The notes beneath the pieces were generated by a model. That model worked only from the letters and a program-made list of their open reading frames with translations. It was not told the origin of the DNA and searched no databases. Source: Dasypus novemcinctus (lineage: Eukaryota > Chordata > Mammalia > Cingulata > Dasypodidae). From it: a stretch of 64,000 nucleotides of DNA. Position numbers and translations under genes: made by a program. Of this stretch, positions 11,386 to 24,720 are shown in pieces. Position 1 is the stretch's first letter, and every line of letters starts with the position of its first letter. The DNA lies in the NCBI RefSeq assembly GCF_030445035.2, contig NC_080680.1:95671157-95735156 (forward strand), given 5' to 3'.

Positions 11386-12333
11386 CTAACGACCACATGA
11401 GGAATGTAATCCCTTTCTTTGAAGTATCCCGAGAGCTGCTTTCATGTCTCTGTTCCTGAGGCTGTAGATGAAAGGGTTCAGCAAGGGAATCACCACTGTG
11501 TACATAACAGAAGCTATTATATCTTCGATTTTGGAATTGCTCGATGAAGGAAAGAAGTAAGCAATGGCTAAGGTCCCATAATACAGAAACACCACAGATA
11601 GGTGGGAACCACAGGTGGACAAGGTTTTACAGATCCTCTTGGTGGAGGGGACCCTGAAGATGGTGGCCCCAATACGGATATAAGAGCCCAAAATAGCACT
11701 CACTGACAAGAGAACATATATTCCTGCCTCAGTAAAGATGACTAGCTCATTGAGGGTGGAGTCTGAACAGGTCAGCTTCAGGAGAGCAGTGAGAGCACAG
11801 AAGAAATGGGGGATGGTATTGTCTGCACAAAAGGACAGGGGTGCCAAGAGTAGGGTGTGCAACAGGGCATGGGCACAAGAAAGGAACCAGGACCCAGCCA
11901 CCAACAAGACACACAACTCCTCCCTCATGATGGTGGTATAGTGCAGTGGATGACAGATGGCCACATACCTGTCATAGGCCATCGCTGCAAGAAGAAAACT
12001 ATCAATAGAAGCAAATAATATATAAAAATACATCTGGGAAATGCACCCCATATAGGTAATGGACTTTTTATCAGATAGCATGCCCATCAACATCTTTGGG
12101 ACAGTGACAGATGAGAAAGAGGCATCAGTGAAGGCCAAGTGGCTGAGAAAGAAGTACATGGGGGTGTGGAGGCGAGAGTCCAGCCTGATGAGCAGGATGA
12201 TGAGCAGGTTCCCCAGCACCGTGGTGAGGTACATGCCCAGGAAGAGGGCAAAGAACACTCCCTGATGCTCTGGCTGGATGGGGAGTCCCAGGAGGAGAAA
12301 TTCCAACACGCTGCTCTGGTTCTCCCATCTCAT
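11386..12333 (-). CDS. OR1J-like: Olfactory receptor, OR1J-like, intact
   Basis: A complete single-exon receptor of 315 residues, the usual OR length. It is a seven-transmembrane, G-protein-coupled odorant receptor expected in the cilia of olfactory neurons. Residue landmarks: N-glycosylation site N5-Q-S; GN at 41-42; PMYFFL at 58-63; the disulfide cysteine C97; [13 protein letters not shown] at 118-130; second-loop cysteines C169, C179 and C189; SY at 217-218; [10 protein letters not shown] at 236-245; [12 protein letters not shown] at 283-294. All class-II (tetrapod) OR hallmarks are present. The start is the first ATG in frame (minus strand, 12331-12333), right before the glycosylation site. 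The N-terminal third ([19 protein letters not shown]) strongly recalls human OR1J genes. One oddity: the usual HFFCD after TM4 reads HFFCA. The nearest paralogue is the broken gene at 30387-32534. The exact orthologue cannot be decided by eye. Confidence 0.95.
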   Translation of the reverse strand: MRWENQSSVLEFLLLGLPIQPEHQGVFFALFLGMYLTTVLGNLLIILLIRLDSRLHTPMYFFLSHLAFTDASFSSVTVPKMLMGMLSDKKSITYMGCISQMYFYILFASIDSFLLAAMAYDRYVAICHPLHYTTIMREELCVLLVAGSWFLSCAHALLHTLLLAPLSFCADNTIPHFFCALTALLKLTCSDSTLNELVIFTEAGIYVLLSVSAILGSYIRIGATIFRVPSTKRICKTLSTCGSHLSVVFLYYGTLAIAYFFPSSSNSKIEDIIASVMYTVVIPLLNPFIYSLRNRDMKAALGILQRKGLHSSCGR

Positions 12334-13104
12334 GCTGCTCTTTTCTTTGTTGGGAAATTAAGAAAACTGGAAATGTTAAGGATTAAAAATTGTGAGCATG
12401 ACCGTAACATTATATTAATTTTCTTTTTTAAAAATTATTTATATCACATACCATTCTATTGAACAAATTTAAGGAAACTGCCTTTACAGTGTTGTATCAT
12501 GTATTCTCTCATACTTGTTATTTCTTTGTTTTTACTTAATTTTTTATTTTTAAAGAAGCTTTAGATTACATAAATGTTACATCAAAATATATGGGATTCC
12601 CATACACCCACCTCCTACCCCTCACATAATTTCCCCCATTAAACAAAATGTTATTATGTTTATCTCTCACATTATTGATACATGAAATGCAAGTCTCCCA
12701 CCTTTTCTCTGCAATGATGCTTTAGAACTTCACGAAAATCAACAAGATTTCCTTCCATGGGAGGAAGACAATTTTTTTCATTCAACATTTACAGAAAAAT
12801 TTTTATCCCAGAAAATAAACCAGGTACTAAATATAGAGCAAGAAATGCAAGGTCTCTGTGTCTGTGTGCTAGGCCTTGTGCTGAGTAATTTGTATGTATT
12901 TCTTCACAGAGGCATTTTGCAGTGGGAAAGTTGTCCCTATTTCAGCAGTAAAAAAACAAAACAAAACAAAAGAAAAACTGAATATAATAGAGCTGAATTC
13001 ACTCCATAAGGTTACAAAACATGTAAGAACTGGAAGAAGATTGGGCCCGAGCAGGACATATGGCAGTCACTGAGAATATGTTCCCTGTCCCCTGGTGGAA
13101 ACGC
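12334..13104. other. OR upstream region with LINE 3'-UTR fragment
   Basis: This is the 5' flank of the OR gene. OR 5' UTR exons and the promoter probably lie here or in block B, but I see no unambiguous TATA, O/E or homeodomain cluster. At about 12535-12660 there is an antisense fragment of another LINE 3' UTR type ('tttaaagaagctttagattacataaatg', 'atgggattcccatacaccc'), also seen at 31085-31135 and 31771-32095. Confidence 0.5.
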
Positions 13105-15010
13105 CCAGGAATCTGCCAACCCTTGGAAGAAACGTGTCCGTTAATTGAAAGAGAATTTAAGAATTTTTTCTAAAAAAAGAATCTACCAGAATCCCTAAAA
13201 CCCCTACATGAATTACATAAACAGATATACAAGAAACTGATTTGGTATTTCTAGCCACTGATGACAACACAGTAAATCTGTGGTTCATTTAAACACCCTG
13301 TCATATAAACACAATACACAAAAAATGCACTCAAAGATTGAACACACAGCACACAAGAAACAACACAATCACATGCAAACACAAAAAGTACAAATATGGA
13401 GCAGGCACAAGACAAATATAATACCCAGCAACACATGAAAATCGTGTATCTATAAATAGTATGTTATTAATATGTCTAGATACATAAGGAAGCACATGAG
13501 AACTAACAAAATGCCACATTCATCACACACAAATCATACAAGAAGCATACCAATTGCACACACCTGCCTCTTCACATTTAGACAACAATCCATGACACAT
13601 GGTTACACACATACACCCTCATTTTGGGTGAGGGATTCCAGTCCCACAGGTCTCTACACAGCACAAATGAAGGAGTCAGTTGTGTCGCTTGGGCCCCACT
13701 CACTTGCAGGCACAGTCATGTAGTCCTAACTAAAATTAATAAATGTCATGCACATGAACACAACTGACAAACACAAAAGACAAGCAAATCTCACACACAT
13801 GCAAATAAATCTCCCAAACAAAAAGATCTCACATTCCCATGTAACTGAGTGGAGATTCCAAGCCTTCTCTTTTATACTAATAATAGAAAAATTCAGAAAA
13901 CCTGTGCTCTACTTGGGGAGCACATTGGTCTTCCTCCAGATTCCACACTCTCATTTACTTAGCTAAGATGCCAGTCCAGTGGTGGAAAAGGGCACATTAT
14001 TGAAGGAACAGGGGACAAATGTTTGGAATCAATGTCATGGATTAAGAGAATCCAGTCATGCACGCAAGTGGTACATTTCCTTATTGGGGTTTATTTGCAG
14101 TAGTATGTATTTGGTCAAAGAGGGAAAAATCAGGCTGTGGGCCAGTTACATGTCACACACATGTGCACACACATACTCAACACATTAAGACAATAAACTC
14201 ACAATGGAAATAAGCATATATCTATATTACACTTGCAAAACAAAAACAGATAGACCCACCAAAACTACATAGGCAGATCTATAGTCACACTGATACCTTG
14301 TCCACTGAAAAATTCCCAGTCCACTGTAACCTGTGCTTGCCCTCATGAGCGCAGGCACCTTTTCATCCACTTTCCTGTGTCTACCACTTGTGTCGAATAA
14401 AAGTTTAAATGAATGACTGTGAGCCAATGACCTGAGGACTTTATATATATGACCTTGGGTTAGAGAGTAATGAAGAGTAGTAGACTTTTTAATGAACTAG
14501 AGAAAACTCAGAAAAAGTCCCTAAACTCCTGGCAAAGGAGATAATCTACCCAGCTAATTGCCTCCAATTTGCCATCAGACCCTGGAGAGGCACTTGGGCA
14601 GGGAAGACTGGACTAATAGAGTCTCCAGACAGATTGGGCCAATTATGGGGGCACCCACGGCTTCCCTCTGCCTGCCATAGGTTCCAACTGAAAGGAGTGG
14701 CTCAGCCATTCTCCAACTTTTATGTAGGCTGCGAACTGGATCAGACAAAACTCGATCTGAGTCTGGACAATGTTTGTCATTAACTCTTCGTGCTGAGTAA
14801 GAAGCAACTTCTCTTAGTCTTGTTTCATTAGCTGTAAATTCACATAATAATACTATTGTCATCTATGAAATTATAACTAAAACTGAGTGAAAATGAATAC
14901 TAAAGGACATAAGTACACAACAAAATTAATTCTGATGATAATTCTTTGTATCTGAAAAAAATAAAATTATATACAAGCACATACATGTAATTATTGATAT
15001 TGAATGAGAT
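13105..15010. repeat. Duplication block B, paralogous to 1848-4760
   Basis: Same order and orientation as block A (landmarks given there), non-coding and CA-rich in the first half. It lacks both solo LTRs of A, so it keeps the pre-insertion structure at about 14231 and 14985. It starts about 770 bp upstream of the OR1J-like start codon, so it may contain the OR promoter or non-coding first exon. I cannot confirm that from sequence. Confidence 0.8.
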
Positions 15011-15540
15011 TAAATTAATTCATTATTAAAATCATCAGAACTTCATAAAAACCTATACCATCCCTAAGAAAAACCTAACTTGTTCACAAAGAACAAAGCA
15101 TTATGCGATTCAGATTTTAGTAAATCTACCAATCCAATTCTATTCCACCTTGGTTTACACATTTTTCTGGAACCTACAGTGGCTGGACCACAGGCAAGAT
15201 CCTGCTCTGACTCTACAACGATGGCCATTTTTACAGAATTCTTCCCATGGTTCCCTCTTTCCCCCTTAAGGCAATACTCGACCCACAAACTCGAGATTAA
15301 ATCATATATAGAAACCACCCCATATTTGGGTCATACCTCTCTCTGAGCCCCAAGAATTTATAATCACCATGAGGACAGACATTGTGTACCTTACTCCTCA
15401 CCTCTCTCTGACTCAAGAGTCTTGCAACATTTAGACCCAGAGTGACACATCGAGTGTCAGATTGTGAAACCCAGTCTCTTACATCCAAACCGAGAGACCA
15501 CTATAGTCATATCTAAATCCAAACTCTAGTTTACGCATCT
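15011..15540. other. Unassigned interval
   Basis: No recognised gene or repeat; short opposite-strand frames at 15064-15346 look random. Confidence 0.4.
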
Positions 15541-15995
15541 TTTTTTTTTAAAGATAAATAAATCACCCAAAATGTTACTTTAAAAAATGTTTAAGAGGTT
15601 CCCATATACCCTACTCTGCACACTCCTCACTCCTCCCACATCAACAACTTCTTTCATTAGAGGGGTACATTCCTTATATTTAATGAGTACATTTTGGAGC
15701 ACTGCTACACAGCATGCAATATGGTTTATGTTGTAGTTTACACACTCTCCCAGTCCATTCGGAGGGTTATGGCAGGATATATAATTTCCTGCACCTGTCC
15801 CTGCAATACCATTCAATACAACTCCAAGTCCTGAAAATGCCCCAGTATCACACCTCTTTTTCCCTCTCCCTACCTTCAGCAACATCAATGATATAATTTC
15901 TTCCATTTCTATAGTCACAATAATTCTGTAGTAGAATACCAGTAAGTCCACTCTAATCCATATTTTATTCCTCTATCCTGAGGCCCCTGGGACAG
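15541..15995 (-). repeat. R element, antisense copy
   Basis: T-rich start, 'aagaggttcccatatacc', the 'cattttggagcactgctacac' landmark, and continuation to 'ctgtagtagaataccagtaagtccactc' and 'gacagccatgacc'. It is more diverged than the 9272 copy. Confidence 0.75.
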
Positions 15996-16153
15996 CCATG
16001 ACCACTTCATGAACTCTCCAATATGAATTAAGCAAATCAAGCTGTCTCAGACAGCTAAAGACTGGAAGATAGGCTTGCAGGAAATAGGGGGCAAGAGGAA
16101 GGTTGTGAGCCAACACCAACAGGGGTGAAATCTATGATAAAGGGGAAGTAAGG

Positions 16154-16613
16154 GCGGCGGACTTGGCCCAGTGGTTAGGGCGTCCATCTACCACATGGGA
16201 GGTCTGCGGTTCAAATCCTGGGCCTCCTTGACCCGTGTGAAGCTGGCCCATGCGCAGCGTTGATGCGTGCAAGGAGTGCCCTGACACGCAGGGGTGTCCC
16301 CTGTGTAGGGGAGCCCCACGCGCAAGAAGTGCGGCCCGCAAGGAGTGCGCCCCGCAAGGAGGTGCAAGGAGTGCACCCCGTAAGGAGAGCCGCCCAGCAC
16401 GAAAGAAAGTACAGCCTGCCCAGGAATGGCGTCTCACACAGGGAGAGCTGACACCACAAGATGACGCAATGAAAAGAAACACAGATTCCCATGCCGCTGA
16501 TGACAACAGAAGAGGACAAAGAAGCAGCAGCAAATAGACACAGAGAACAGACAACTGGGGGCGGGGGGAGGGACAGGGAGAGAAATAAATAAATAAATAA
16601 ATCTTTAAAAAAA
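16154..16613 (+). mobile_element. DAS-type SINE, full length
   Basis: A tRNA-like head (GCGGACTTGGCCCAGTGGTT A-box region, B-box GGTTCAAATCC at 16208-16218) is followed by the unique xenarthran body with repeated AAGGAGTGC phrases and a (TAAA)n-like tail ending CTTTAAAAAAA. Flanking 'aggggaagtaag' and 'ggggggagtaag' form a diverged target duplication. The tRNA-like part is the RNA polymerase III promoter of the SINE, not a tRNA gene. Frames seen across it are by-products of its GC-rich body. It marks the genome as armadillo-like. Confidence 0.9.
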
Positions 16614-17480
16614 GGGGGGGGGAGTAAGTAGTTGTGCAGTGAAGGGATAAGACAGGGGCACAGGCATACTATTGGGTTGAGCTTTGCTGGTTTGAGGTGG
16701 GCTAGGGTTGGGAGGATGGATCAGATGGTCCAAGGAATTGGGGTGGGTTGGGGAGGGAGCAAGTGAACACAGGAGGTTGTAGGACACATGTCATTTTATT
16801 TCTCCATCTCTAACCTCCTGATTCAGAAAAAGAGGGAAATAATTGGGATTCAGGACACTCATTTACTGTGAGTTTCTGTACTAGTTTAATTACATAGAAC
16901 CAGGTCAATTCATTGAAAACATTTTAGTAGATAAACAACTCAACAGACAGTCACACTGAAAATGCTAAAAGGTATGTAAAGTAAATAAACTCTGAAATAA
17001 TAATCACATGGTAACAAACTGAGTAAGGATGCTACTTACAAAATATTCCTAATATATTTAAAAATAGAAATAAGATTTGAAAAAACAGGAAGAACTCAGT
17101 AAGAAAGTGAAAGCTTCCCTTTCCAAATACTAAACTATTGGTAATAGAATATGAAAACTAAATTTCATTAAATGAATGCATTTTAAGAAGTCTAAACGAG
17201 TACATGGCTCCTAATTTTCAAAATTTTAAGTACTCCTTAAGTGCTTCCATGAAGTTTCTCTGTATTTGGCTTTTTAGAAAGCCTTTTGAAATATGAAAGC
17301 TTACTGAAACCAGAATGTCCAAGGTTTCTCCTTTTTTATATGTTGTATTCAAGTTGCTGTAACTGTGTATTTGTATATGTGAGAGTATTGGTGGAGAGTA
17401 TCTTTGTCTTGCAGCATATATGTCTGGTATTTTATTAGAATAAATTGCTCTCAAAGAATGAGTAGTGAAGTGCCTCCATT
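16614..17480. other. Unassigned interval
   Basis: Begins with a G-rich patch, then AT-rich unique sequence. No supported gene or repeat. Confidence 0.4.
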
Positions 17481-17880
17481 TTCTCACTGAAAAAGAAATA
17501 GCTTACAATGGGTTGGCTTACAGACAGAAATTTCTTGGCCCAAACCACAAAAAATTTACTTGTAGGTAGAAGTCTAAACAGAGGCATCATCAGGCCATCC
17601 TTTCTCCCTCAAGTCTGTGGTGTTCCTGGGCTTGCTGCTGGCGACTGTTTGTCTTTTCTGTCACAGGTGATGTCCATTCCTTTCTCTTCCATGTTCCCTA
17701 TATCTGAATTTCCTCTGCTTGTTAAAGACTCCAGTAATTAGATTAAGATGGATTCTGTTTCAGGGGACTGCCCCTTAACTAAAGGGACATCTACAAAAGT
17801 TCATCTTCACACCATTGTAGACTAAGCCTAAGAACATGTTTTCTTCTGGTATACATAATTCAACCTACCACAGTAAGTAT
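17481..17880 (-). repeat. Degenerate LTR-like repeat, antisense
   Basis: The order of phrases (aaatttcttggcccaaaccac..., ctgtggtgttcctgggcttgctgctgg, gactccagtaattagattaagatgg, cataattcaacctaccac) recalls reversed MaLR LTRs such as the one at 8498. It is too diverged to name with confidence. Confidence 0.4.
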
Positions 17881-17899
17881 TCACTCCTCATCAATAGTT

Positions 17900-18990
17900 G
17901 GAGGAGTTTGTATAGAATTGTTATTATTTTTTCATGAAACGATTAATAAGATTTACTAGTAAACCATCTGTGCCTAGACATATTTGTGGTACTGGTTTTG
18001 TTGAAAAATTAAATTTCTTTAATTGATGTTTAAGTCACCTATATCATGTTTCTATTCCAGTTTCTTCAGGTTTATTAAGGTATAATTGACACAGAGTCAC
18101 TTGAAGATATTTACAGTGTACAATCTGATTAGTTTTGACATAATTATACAGTCTGGAATCCATCACAACAATCAACGTATTGAAAATATCCAACACCCTC
18201 AAAGATTTTCTCATTCCACTTTGTAAGCCATTCCTCCAACAATTCACTTTTTCATATCTTCTATATCTAGAATCTAATCATGCTCTCTCACTAAAGACTG
18301 TTTTTCCACTTCTGAAATTTTATGTAAATGGAATCATACAGAATGTACTAATTTTCTGTAACTTCTTTAACTAAGCATAACTATTTTGAGATTCATCCAA
18401 CTGGATATTTTATTAAGAACCATTGCTAAGTAGTATTCCATGTAGTCACCTATTGGTTAATATTTAGGCTGTATCCTATTGAGGAACATCAAAAATTAAA
18501 GCAGTATAAACATTATGAATAAGTCTTTGAATGGATATGTGCTTTCATTGTCCATGGTTTTATACATCAGGGTATAAAAATGGATCATGTGGTAAATAAA
18601 TGGTCAATATTTTAAACTTTTGCCAGTAGAGTTTTAAAAGTTGATTTTTATTTCCAACAACTGGGTAGGAGAGTTCAATTTCCTTCTAATCCTTACCAAA
18701 ACTTGGTATGGTCACTTGCTTTAATTTTAACACTTTACCTAATGTGTGTTGATATAATCAACAGTCTTTGGCTGAACTGGAATCATAAGTGTTTCTCAAA
18801 TATGTTCTAGAAATTTTGTCACTGTCACTTTTTCACTTATGTGTATTATCCATTTTGAGTTTTATTTTGTATATTGTGCAGGGTCTGCCTAGAATTCCAT
18901 TTTGAAGCATAGGGATAATAAGTTCTGTCAGATCCATTTCCTTGCAAAATTTATTTCTTTGCTGTGTTGAAATCAGGCATCCAATCAACA
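17900..18990 (-). repeat. Ancient L1 3'-end, antisense
   Basis: Contains reversed L1M-type 3'-UTR phrases: TTATTAAGGTATAATTGACA, 'acagtgtacaatctgattagttttgaca', 'taagtagtattccatg' and 'tccttaccaaaacttggtatggtcac'. Highly diverged, no open frame left. Confidence 0.65.
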
Positions 18991-18999
18991 CTCACAAAT

Positions 19000-20990
19000 T
19001 AAGTCAGTAGTGTAAATACAATTATGAAGGAAAGATCTGTGGAAGATCTTTTTGTTGCCAGTGATTTGGAACCCCTTAAATTATACAGAATAACAAAAAT
19101 ACTTTTTGAGAATTTTATAGCAGGAGAAACACTGCCTGCCTGAATGAGAAGGGACAGAGTTGGAGCAACATGATGGAACAATGATGCAAAGATGCAAAGG
19201 TCTGAGTCTGAATGTCTCCTTGGGCCACCAGAAAGGGGCCATCACCATGGTGTATGGAGAGGATGAGCACATTCCAGTGTTCTGGGAGAGCATGGCCACA
19301 ACTGCAGTGCTCAGAGAGGATGGAGATGCCACTCCAGCAGGACCAAAGGGCACAACATCAAGCCAAAGATTACACTCAGGCCTTGAAATCTGATGGGTTT
19401 TGTCCTGCTGACCTTTGGGTCAGCTTTGGACCCATGATCCCTTTGTAGCCTTCCACCTTCTCTCTTCTGTAATGAGAACATCTATTTTATATCTGTCCAC
19501 TCTCATAATTTGGAGGGAATGTGTCCTAGGTTTCACAGGTCCACAGGTGGAAGTAAATTTTGACTTATGATGGACTATACTCATGAGTGATTTAGATGAG
19601 ATTTGGGAGAAAGAGTTGTTACTGACATGGCTTACGGTCTCAGATATTGAGAAGGGTTGTATGTATTTTGAATGTGATAACTACACACATTTTAGAGATT
19701 CAGAGGACAGACTGTTTTTAATTGAACCATATGCCCTACAAAAATACACTGAAGTCATAGTATTGTTCCTGTGGATTTGAATCAATTGATAAATAAGATC
19801 TTTGATGATGTTCTTAGTTAAAGAGATGACAAATTGAATCAGGGTGGGCCTTAAGCCAATGTTTGCAGTCCTTATTAGGAAGAAATTGTACTCAGTGGAG
19901 TAGGAGCAGAAGACCATGTGACAGTGGCAGAGATTGAGTTGTTGACTTCCAGCAGGCCACCAGTAGTATACAACAGGGTCCAAAAAAGTAAGATCAGCCT
20001 ACACCTTTTATTTTGGACTTTGAGACTCAAAAATTGTGAGATGATAGTTTTCTATTGTTTAAGCTAACCAAGCAAACTAAGAAAGTATGTATGACTTAAA
20101 ACTTATCTATCCTTACTATTGTTCTATTCATTCAATAAATTTAATTGAGAGTGGTATCTGAAATATTAGATTATAATTGCAATGTCCAAACCTCCTAAAG
20201 TGGTATGAGTTTTTGCTGTATGCACTGGAAGTTCTGCTATTAGGAGCATATGTGATTAGTATTATTATGTACATTGATAAATTAATACATTTATAATTTT
20301 GAAATGAAGTCCATTATCCCTGCAAATATTTTTGCTATGAAATGTAGTTCATCTGCTATTGTTACCAGATTTCATTTAAATTCTCGGTTATGCTGCAGAA
20401 ATGAATTTCAAGAGGTCGCTGGGTGAGTTAGGCCATAATATATTCATGTAAGGAGGGAAGAGAAATGGTAGAAAATAACAGAGCAGGGGTCCCAGGTAGA
20501 GAGGAAGGGGTTGAGAGATGATAAAGCAGGATGATTTACAGGCTGCAATTTCCCATTATAAATTATACATGCCCAGGTTTACTTGCATGACCACATGACA
20601 GGAAAAATTGTGACAGCATCGCACAGAGGGTAAGACAGGTCCAGAGATAAGAGTTGAGAACGAAAACTCCTTCCGGCACCGCTTGGCTTTTTGAACTGTT
20701 AATTATTCCACCCCTTTGCTAATGGCAGGGGAGGGGTTCCAGCTGTTTGCTATTTTGATTGATTACCCCATCCTTCAATTCCACATAAGGGCCTAATGAT
20801 AAAGTCCTTAGGGAACATCCAGGGCTTCTCCTTGCTTCCAGAAGAAATTTTTGTTCTGGAGAGCAGAATCTTGGGGGTGGGGGTCTTCCAGCAGCCATCT
20901 TGGGGGTCATTGATGTCCATGTGGACTCTCTGCCAGGTTCCAGATACATCTACTGATTCCCTATTTTACTAACCTGCTTCACTATTTATG
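19000..20990. other. Unassigned interval, possible old LTR remnants
   Basis: Nothing can be named with confidence. 19120-19420 and 20600-20950 are GC-richer than their surroundings and could be old LTR or retroviral remnants; short frames there (for example 19160-19393 and 20719-20949) have no recognisable domain. Confidence 0.35.
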
Positions 20991-23900
20991 TTCATAATCC
21001 AGATATTAAAATATATTTTTATCGAAGTATATCATTTATACATGAACACGCATAAACAATAAGTGTATAGTAAAGATTGTGAACTTACAAAATAAACATG
21101 CATAACAGCATAGAGGGGTCTCCTACGTCACTCCTCCACCAACACCTTGCATTGCTGTGAAACATTTTTTACAAACTATGCAAGAACATTATAAAAATAT
21201 GACTACTAACTATAGTTCCTATCTTATATTTGTTGTATTTTTCCCCAACCCACCCTAATTTTAAAAGTATGTTTTTATTACAAAGGTTATGAGCTTACAA
21301 AACAACCATGCACATGTGTAAAATTCCCATACAACACCCCTTCACCAACACACCACACTCTGGTGAAACATTTGTTACAGATTATGAGATGATATAATCA
21401 GACTCTTACCACCAACAAAGGTCCATAGTTTACATTTGGCACACTTTTTTCATTACATCTCCATTATCAGTTCAGTATATCTTTGACATAGATGCAAGAA
21501 TATTATAATATTGCTGTTAACCACAGTCAATAGATCACACCAATTGTAGTTCTACACATTCTCACCACTCTGTATATTTGCTCTAGCTCACACTCTTGCA
21601 TTTGTACCCTCAACCACAATTCTCATCCACCTCCGGGTTCACTGTGTTATTCAGTTAGCTTTCTTTCAATTGACATTTACTTCTACAAACTACCCTTTTA
21701 AGCCACAATCCCATTTATAAAACAGCTACTCCTCAATATAATGTGTTATATCAACTCTATCCATTCCCACATTTTTAGTCAGGATAATTAAACTTGTACA
21801 TACGTTAACAATCTGTAATTTTTCTCAACCCCCCCTCTTGTATCCTAATAATCTATACTCTAGGTTATTAGAGTATATTATTAACTCTAAGTGTTTATTC
21901 TATATTTAGTTCATATTAATATAGCTATGCAATATTTGTCCTTTTGTGTTTGGCTTACTTCACTTAGTATGTCTTCATAATTCATCCATGTTATCTCATG
22001 GATGAGATGCTATCTCATTGTTGTTTTGATTTACATTTCACTAATACCTATGTGTCCCAATTTCATTTCTTCTTATTACAGCATAGTATTCCATTGTATG
22101 TCTATACCACATTTAGTTTATCCACTCATTGGTTGATGGACACTTGGGTTGTTTCTATTTTTTGGCAATTGTGAATAATGCTGCTATGAACTTAAGTCTG
22201 CAGATGTCTATTTGTGTCACAGTTTTTAGTTTCCTGGATATATTCCTAGTAGAGGAATATGGAAGTTTTATATTTAGCTCCCTGAGGAGATACCACACTG
22301 TCTTCCACAGAAGCTGCACCATTTTACAATCCCAGTAACAGTGAATGGGTGTTCCTATTTCTCCACATCCTCTCCAGCACTTATTGTTCTTTGTTTTTTT
22401 AGCAATGGCCATTGTATGCAGTGTTAGATGATATCTCATTGTTGTTTTGATTTACATTTCACTAATACCTAGTGATAAGGAACACTTTTTCAAGTGCTTT
22501 TTGACCATTTGTATTTCCTCCTTGGGGAAATGTCTATTTAAATCTTTTGCCCATTTTTAAATTGGGTTGCTTGCTGTTTTATTGTTGAGCTGTATGATCT
22601 CTTTATATAGAATGGAAATTAAACCTTATCACATAAATGGTTTCCAAATATTTTCTCCCATTGACTGGGCTGCCTTTTCACCTTCTTGATGAAGTCCTTT
22701 GAATCACAGAAGTTTTTAAGTTTGAGGAGGCCCTATTTATCCATTTTTTTCTTTCATTGCTCATGCTTTCGGTGTAAGGTTTAAGAAACCACCACCTACC
22801 ACCAGGTCTTGAAAATGTTTTCCTACATTTTCTTGTAGGAGCTCTGTAGTACTTGCTTTATATTTAGGTCTTTGATCCATTTTGAGTTATTTTTTGTATA
22901 AGGTGTGAGATAGTGGTCTTTCTTTCTTTTTGCTATGGATATCCTGTTCTCCCAGCACCATTTGTTGAATAGACTCTTATGCCTCAGGGAGGTGGGTTTT
23001 ACAGGCTTGTCAAAAATCTCTTGGCCATAGGTGTGAGGGTCTGTTTCTGAACCATCAATTTGGCTCCATTGGTCTATGTGCCTATTTTTATGCCAATACC
23101 ATGTTTTGTTTTTTTTTTACCCCTGTAGCTAGGTAATACGATTTAAAGCCTAGTAATGAGAGACCTCCAACTTCAATTTTCCTTTTTAGGATGTTTCTGG
23201 CTGTTTGGGGGTCTCTTAACCTTCCAGATTAGCTTGACAATTGTGTTTTCCATTTGTTTAAAAAATGCCGGTGGAATTTTTGGGGGATTGCATTGTATCT
23301 GTACATCAATTTGGGTAGAATTGACACCTTAATGATATTTAGTCTTCCAATCCATGAGCATGGAATGTTCTTCCAATTATTTAGGTCTTTTAAAATTTAA
23401 TTTAGGAGTGCATTGCAGTTTTCTGAATACATGTCCTTTACATCCTTGATTAAGCTTATTTCTAAATATTTGATTCTTTATTTGCTATTGTAAATGGCAT
23501 TTTTTTCCTAACTTCCGCCTCATATTGTTCATTACAATTTTAAAGAAACACCACTGATTTCTGTGTATTGATCCTATATCCTGACACTCTAGTGAAATCA
23601 TTTATTAGCTCTAGCAACTTTGCTGTAGATTTTTTGGAACTTTCTAGAGAGAGGATCATATCATCTGCAAATAGTGGAAGTTTTACTTCTTCCTTTCTGA
23701 TTTGAACACCTATTTTTTTTTTGTCTTACCTCATTGCTCTAGCTAGACCCTCTGGAACTATATTGAACAATTGTTCAATAAAGTGACAGTGACAATGAGC
23801 ATCCTTATGTTGTCCCTGATCTCAATGGGAGAACTTTCAATTGAGTACAATGTTAGCTGTGAGTTTTTCATACATGACATTTATCATGTTGAGAAAGTTT

Positions 23901-24720
23901 CCTTTAATTCCTATCTTCTGTAGAATTTTTATCAAGAAAGGATGCTGTCTTTTGTTGAATACCTTTTCTACATCAATCAATAAGATCAGGTGTTTTTTTC
24001 TTTTTTGAGTCATTAATATGATGTATTACGCTGATTAATTTTCTTGTGTTGAACCACCCTTACATGCCTGGTATAAGACCCACTTGGTCATGATGAATAA
24101 TTCTTTTAATGTGTTCTTGGATTTGATTAGCAAGTATTTTGTTAAGGATTTTTGCATCTGTTTTGATTAGAGAAATGGGTCTGTAATTTTCTTTTTTCAC
24201 AATATCTTTATATGGCTTTGGTACTGAAGCCTATTCCATTTGCTTCATTGAATGAGTTTGGTAGCATTCCTTCTTTTTCAATTTTTTGGAAAAGCTTGAT
24301 TAAGATTGGTATTAATTATTCTTTTAATGCTTGGTAGAACTCACCTTTGAAACTGTCTAGTCCTAGACTTTTCATTTAGGGTTGCTGTTTGATGACTGCT
24401 TCATTTCTTTACTTGTGAGATTGGTTTGTTAAGGTTTTCTATATCTTCTAGAGTGAGTGTAGGTTGTTTGTACATTTCTAGGAATTTTTCCATTTCATCT
24501 ACATTGTCTAGGTTTTTTTTCAGCATAAAGTTATTCAGAGTATCCTCCTATGATCTCTCTTATTTCTACGGGGTCAGGAGTAAGGATCCTATTTTCGTTT
24601 TTTATTTCATTTATTATCATCTTTCTTTTAATTAGCCATTCTAGCTAAGGATTTGTTGATTTTATTAGTCATCTTGAAGAACCAACTTTTGATATTGTTA
24701 ATTCTCTCTGTTGTGTTTTT

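Noticed and set aside
16154-16613. tRNA gene or protein frames (16132-16554, 16250-16537)
   Set aside because: The tRNA-like sequence is a SINE head with SINE body and A-rich tail; the frames are GC-rich SINE by-products seen again in other copies.
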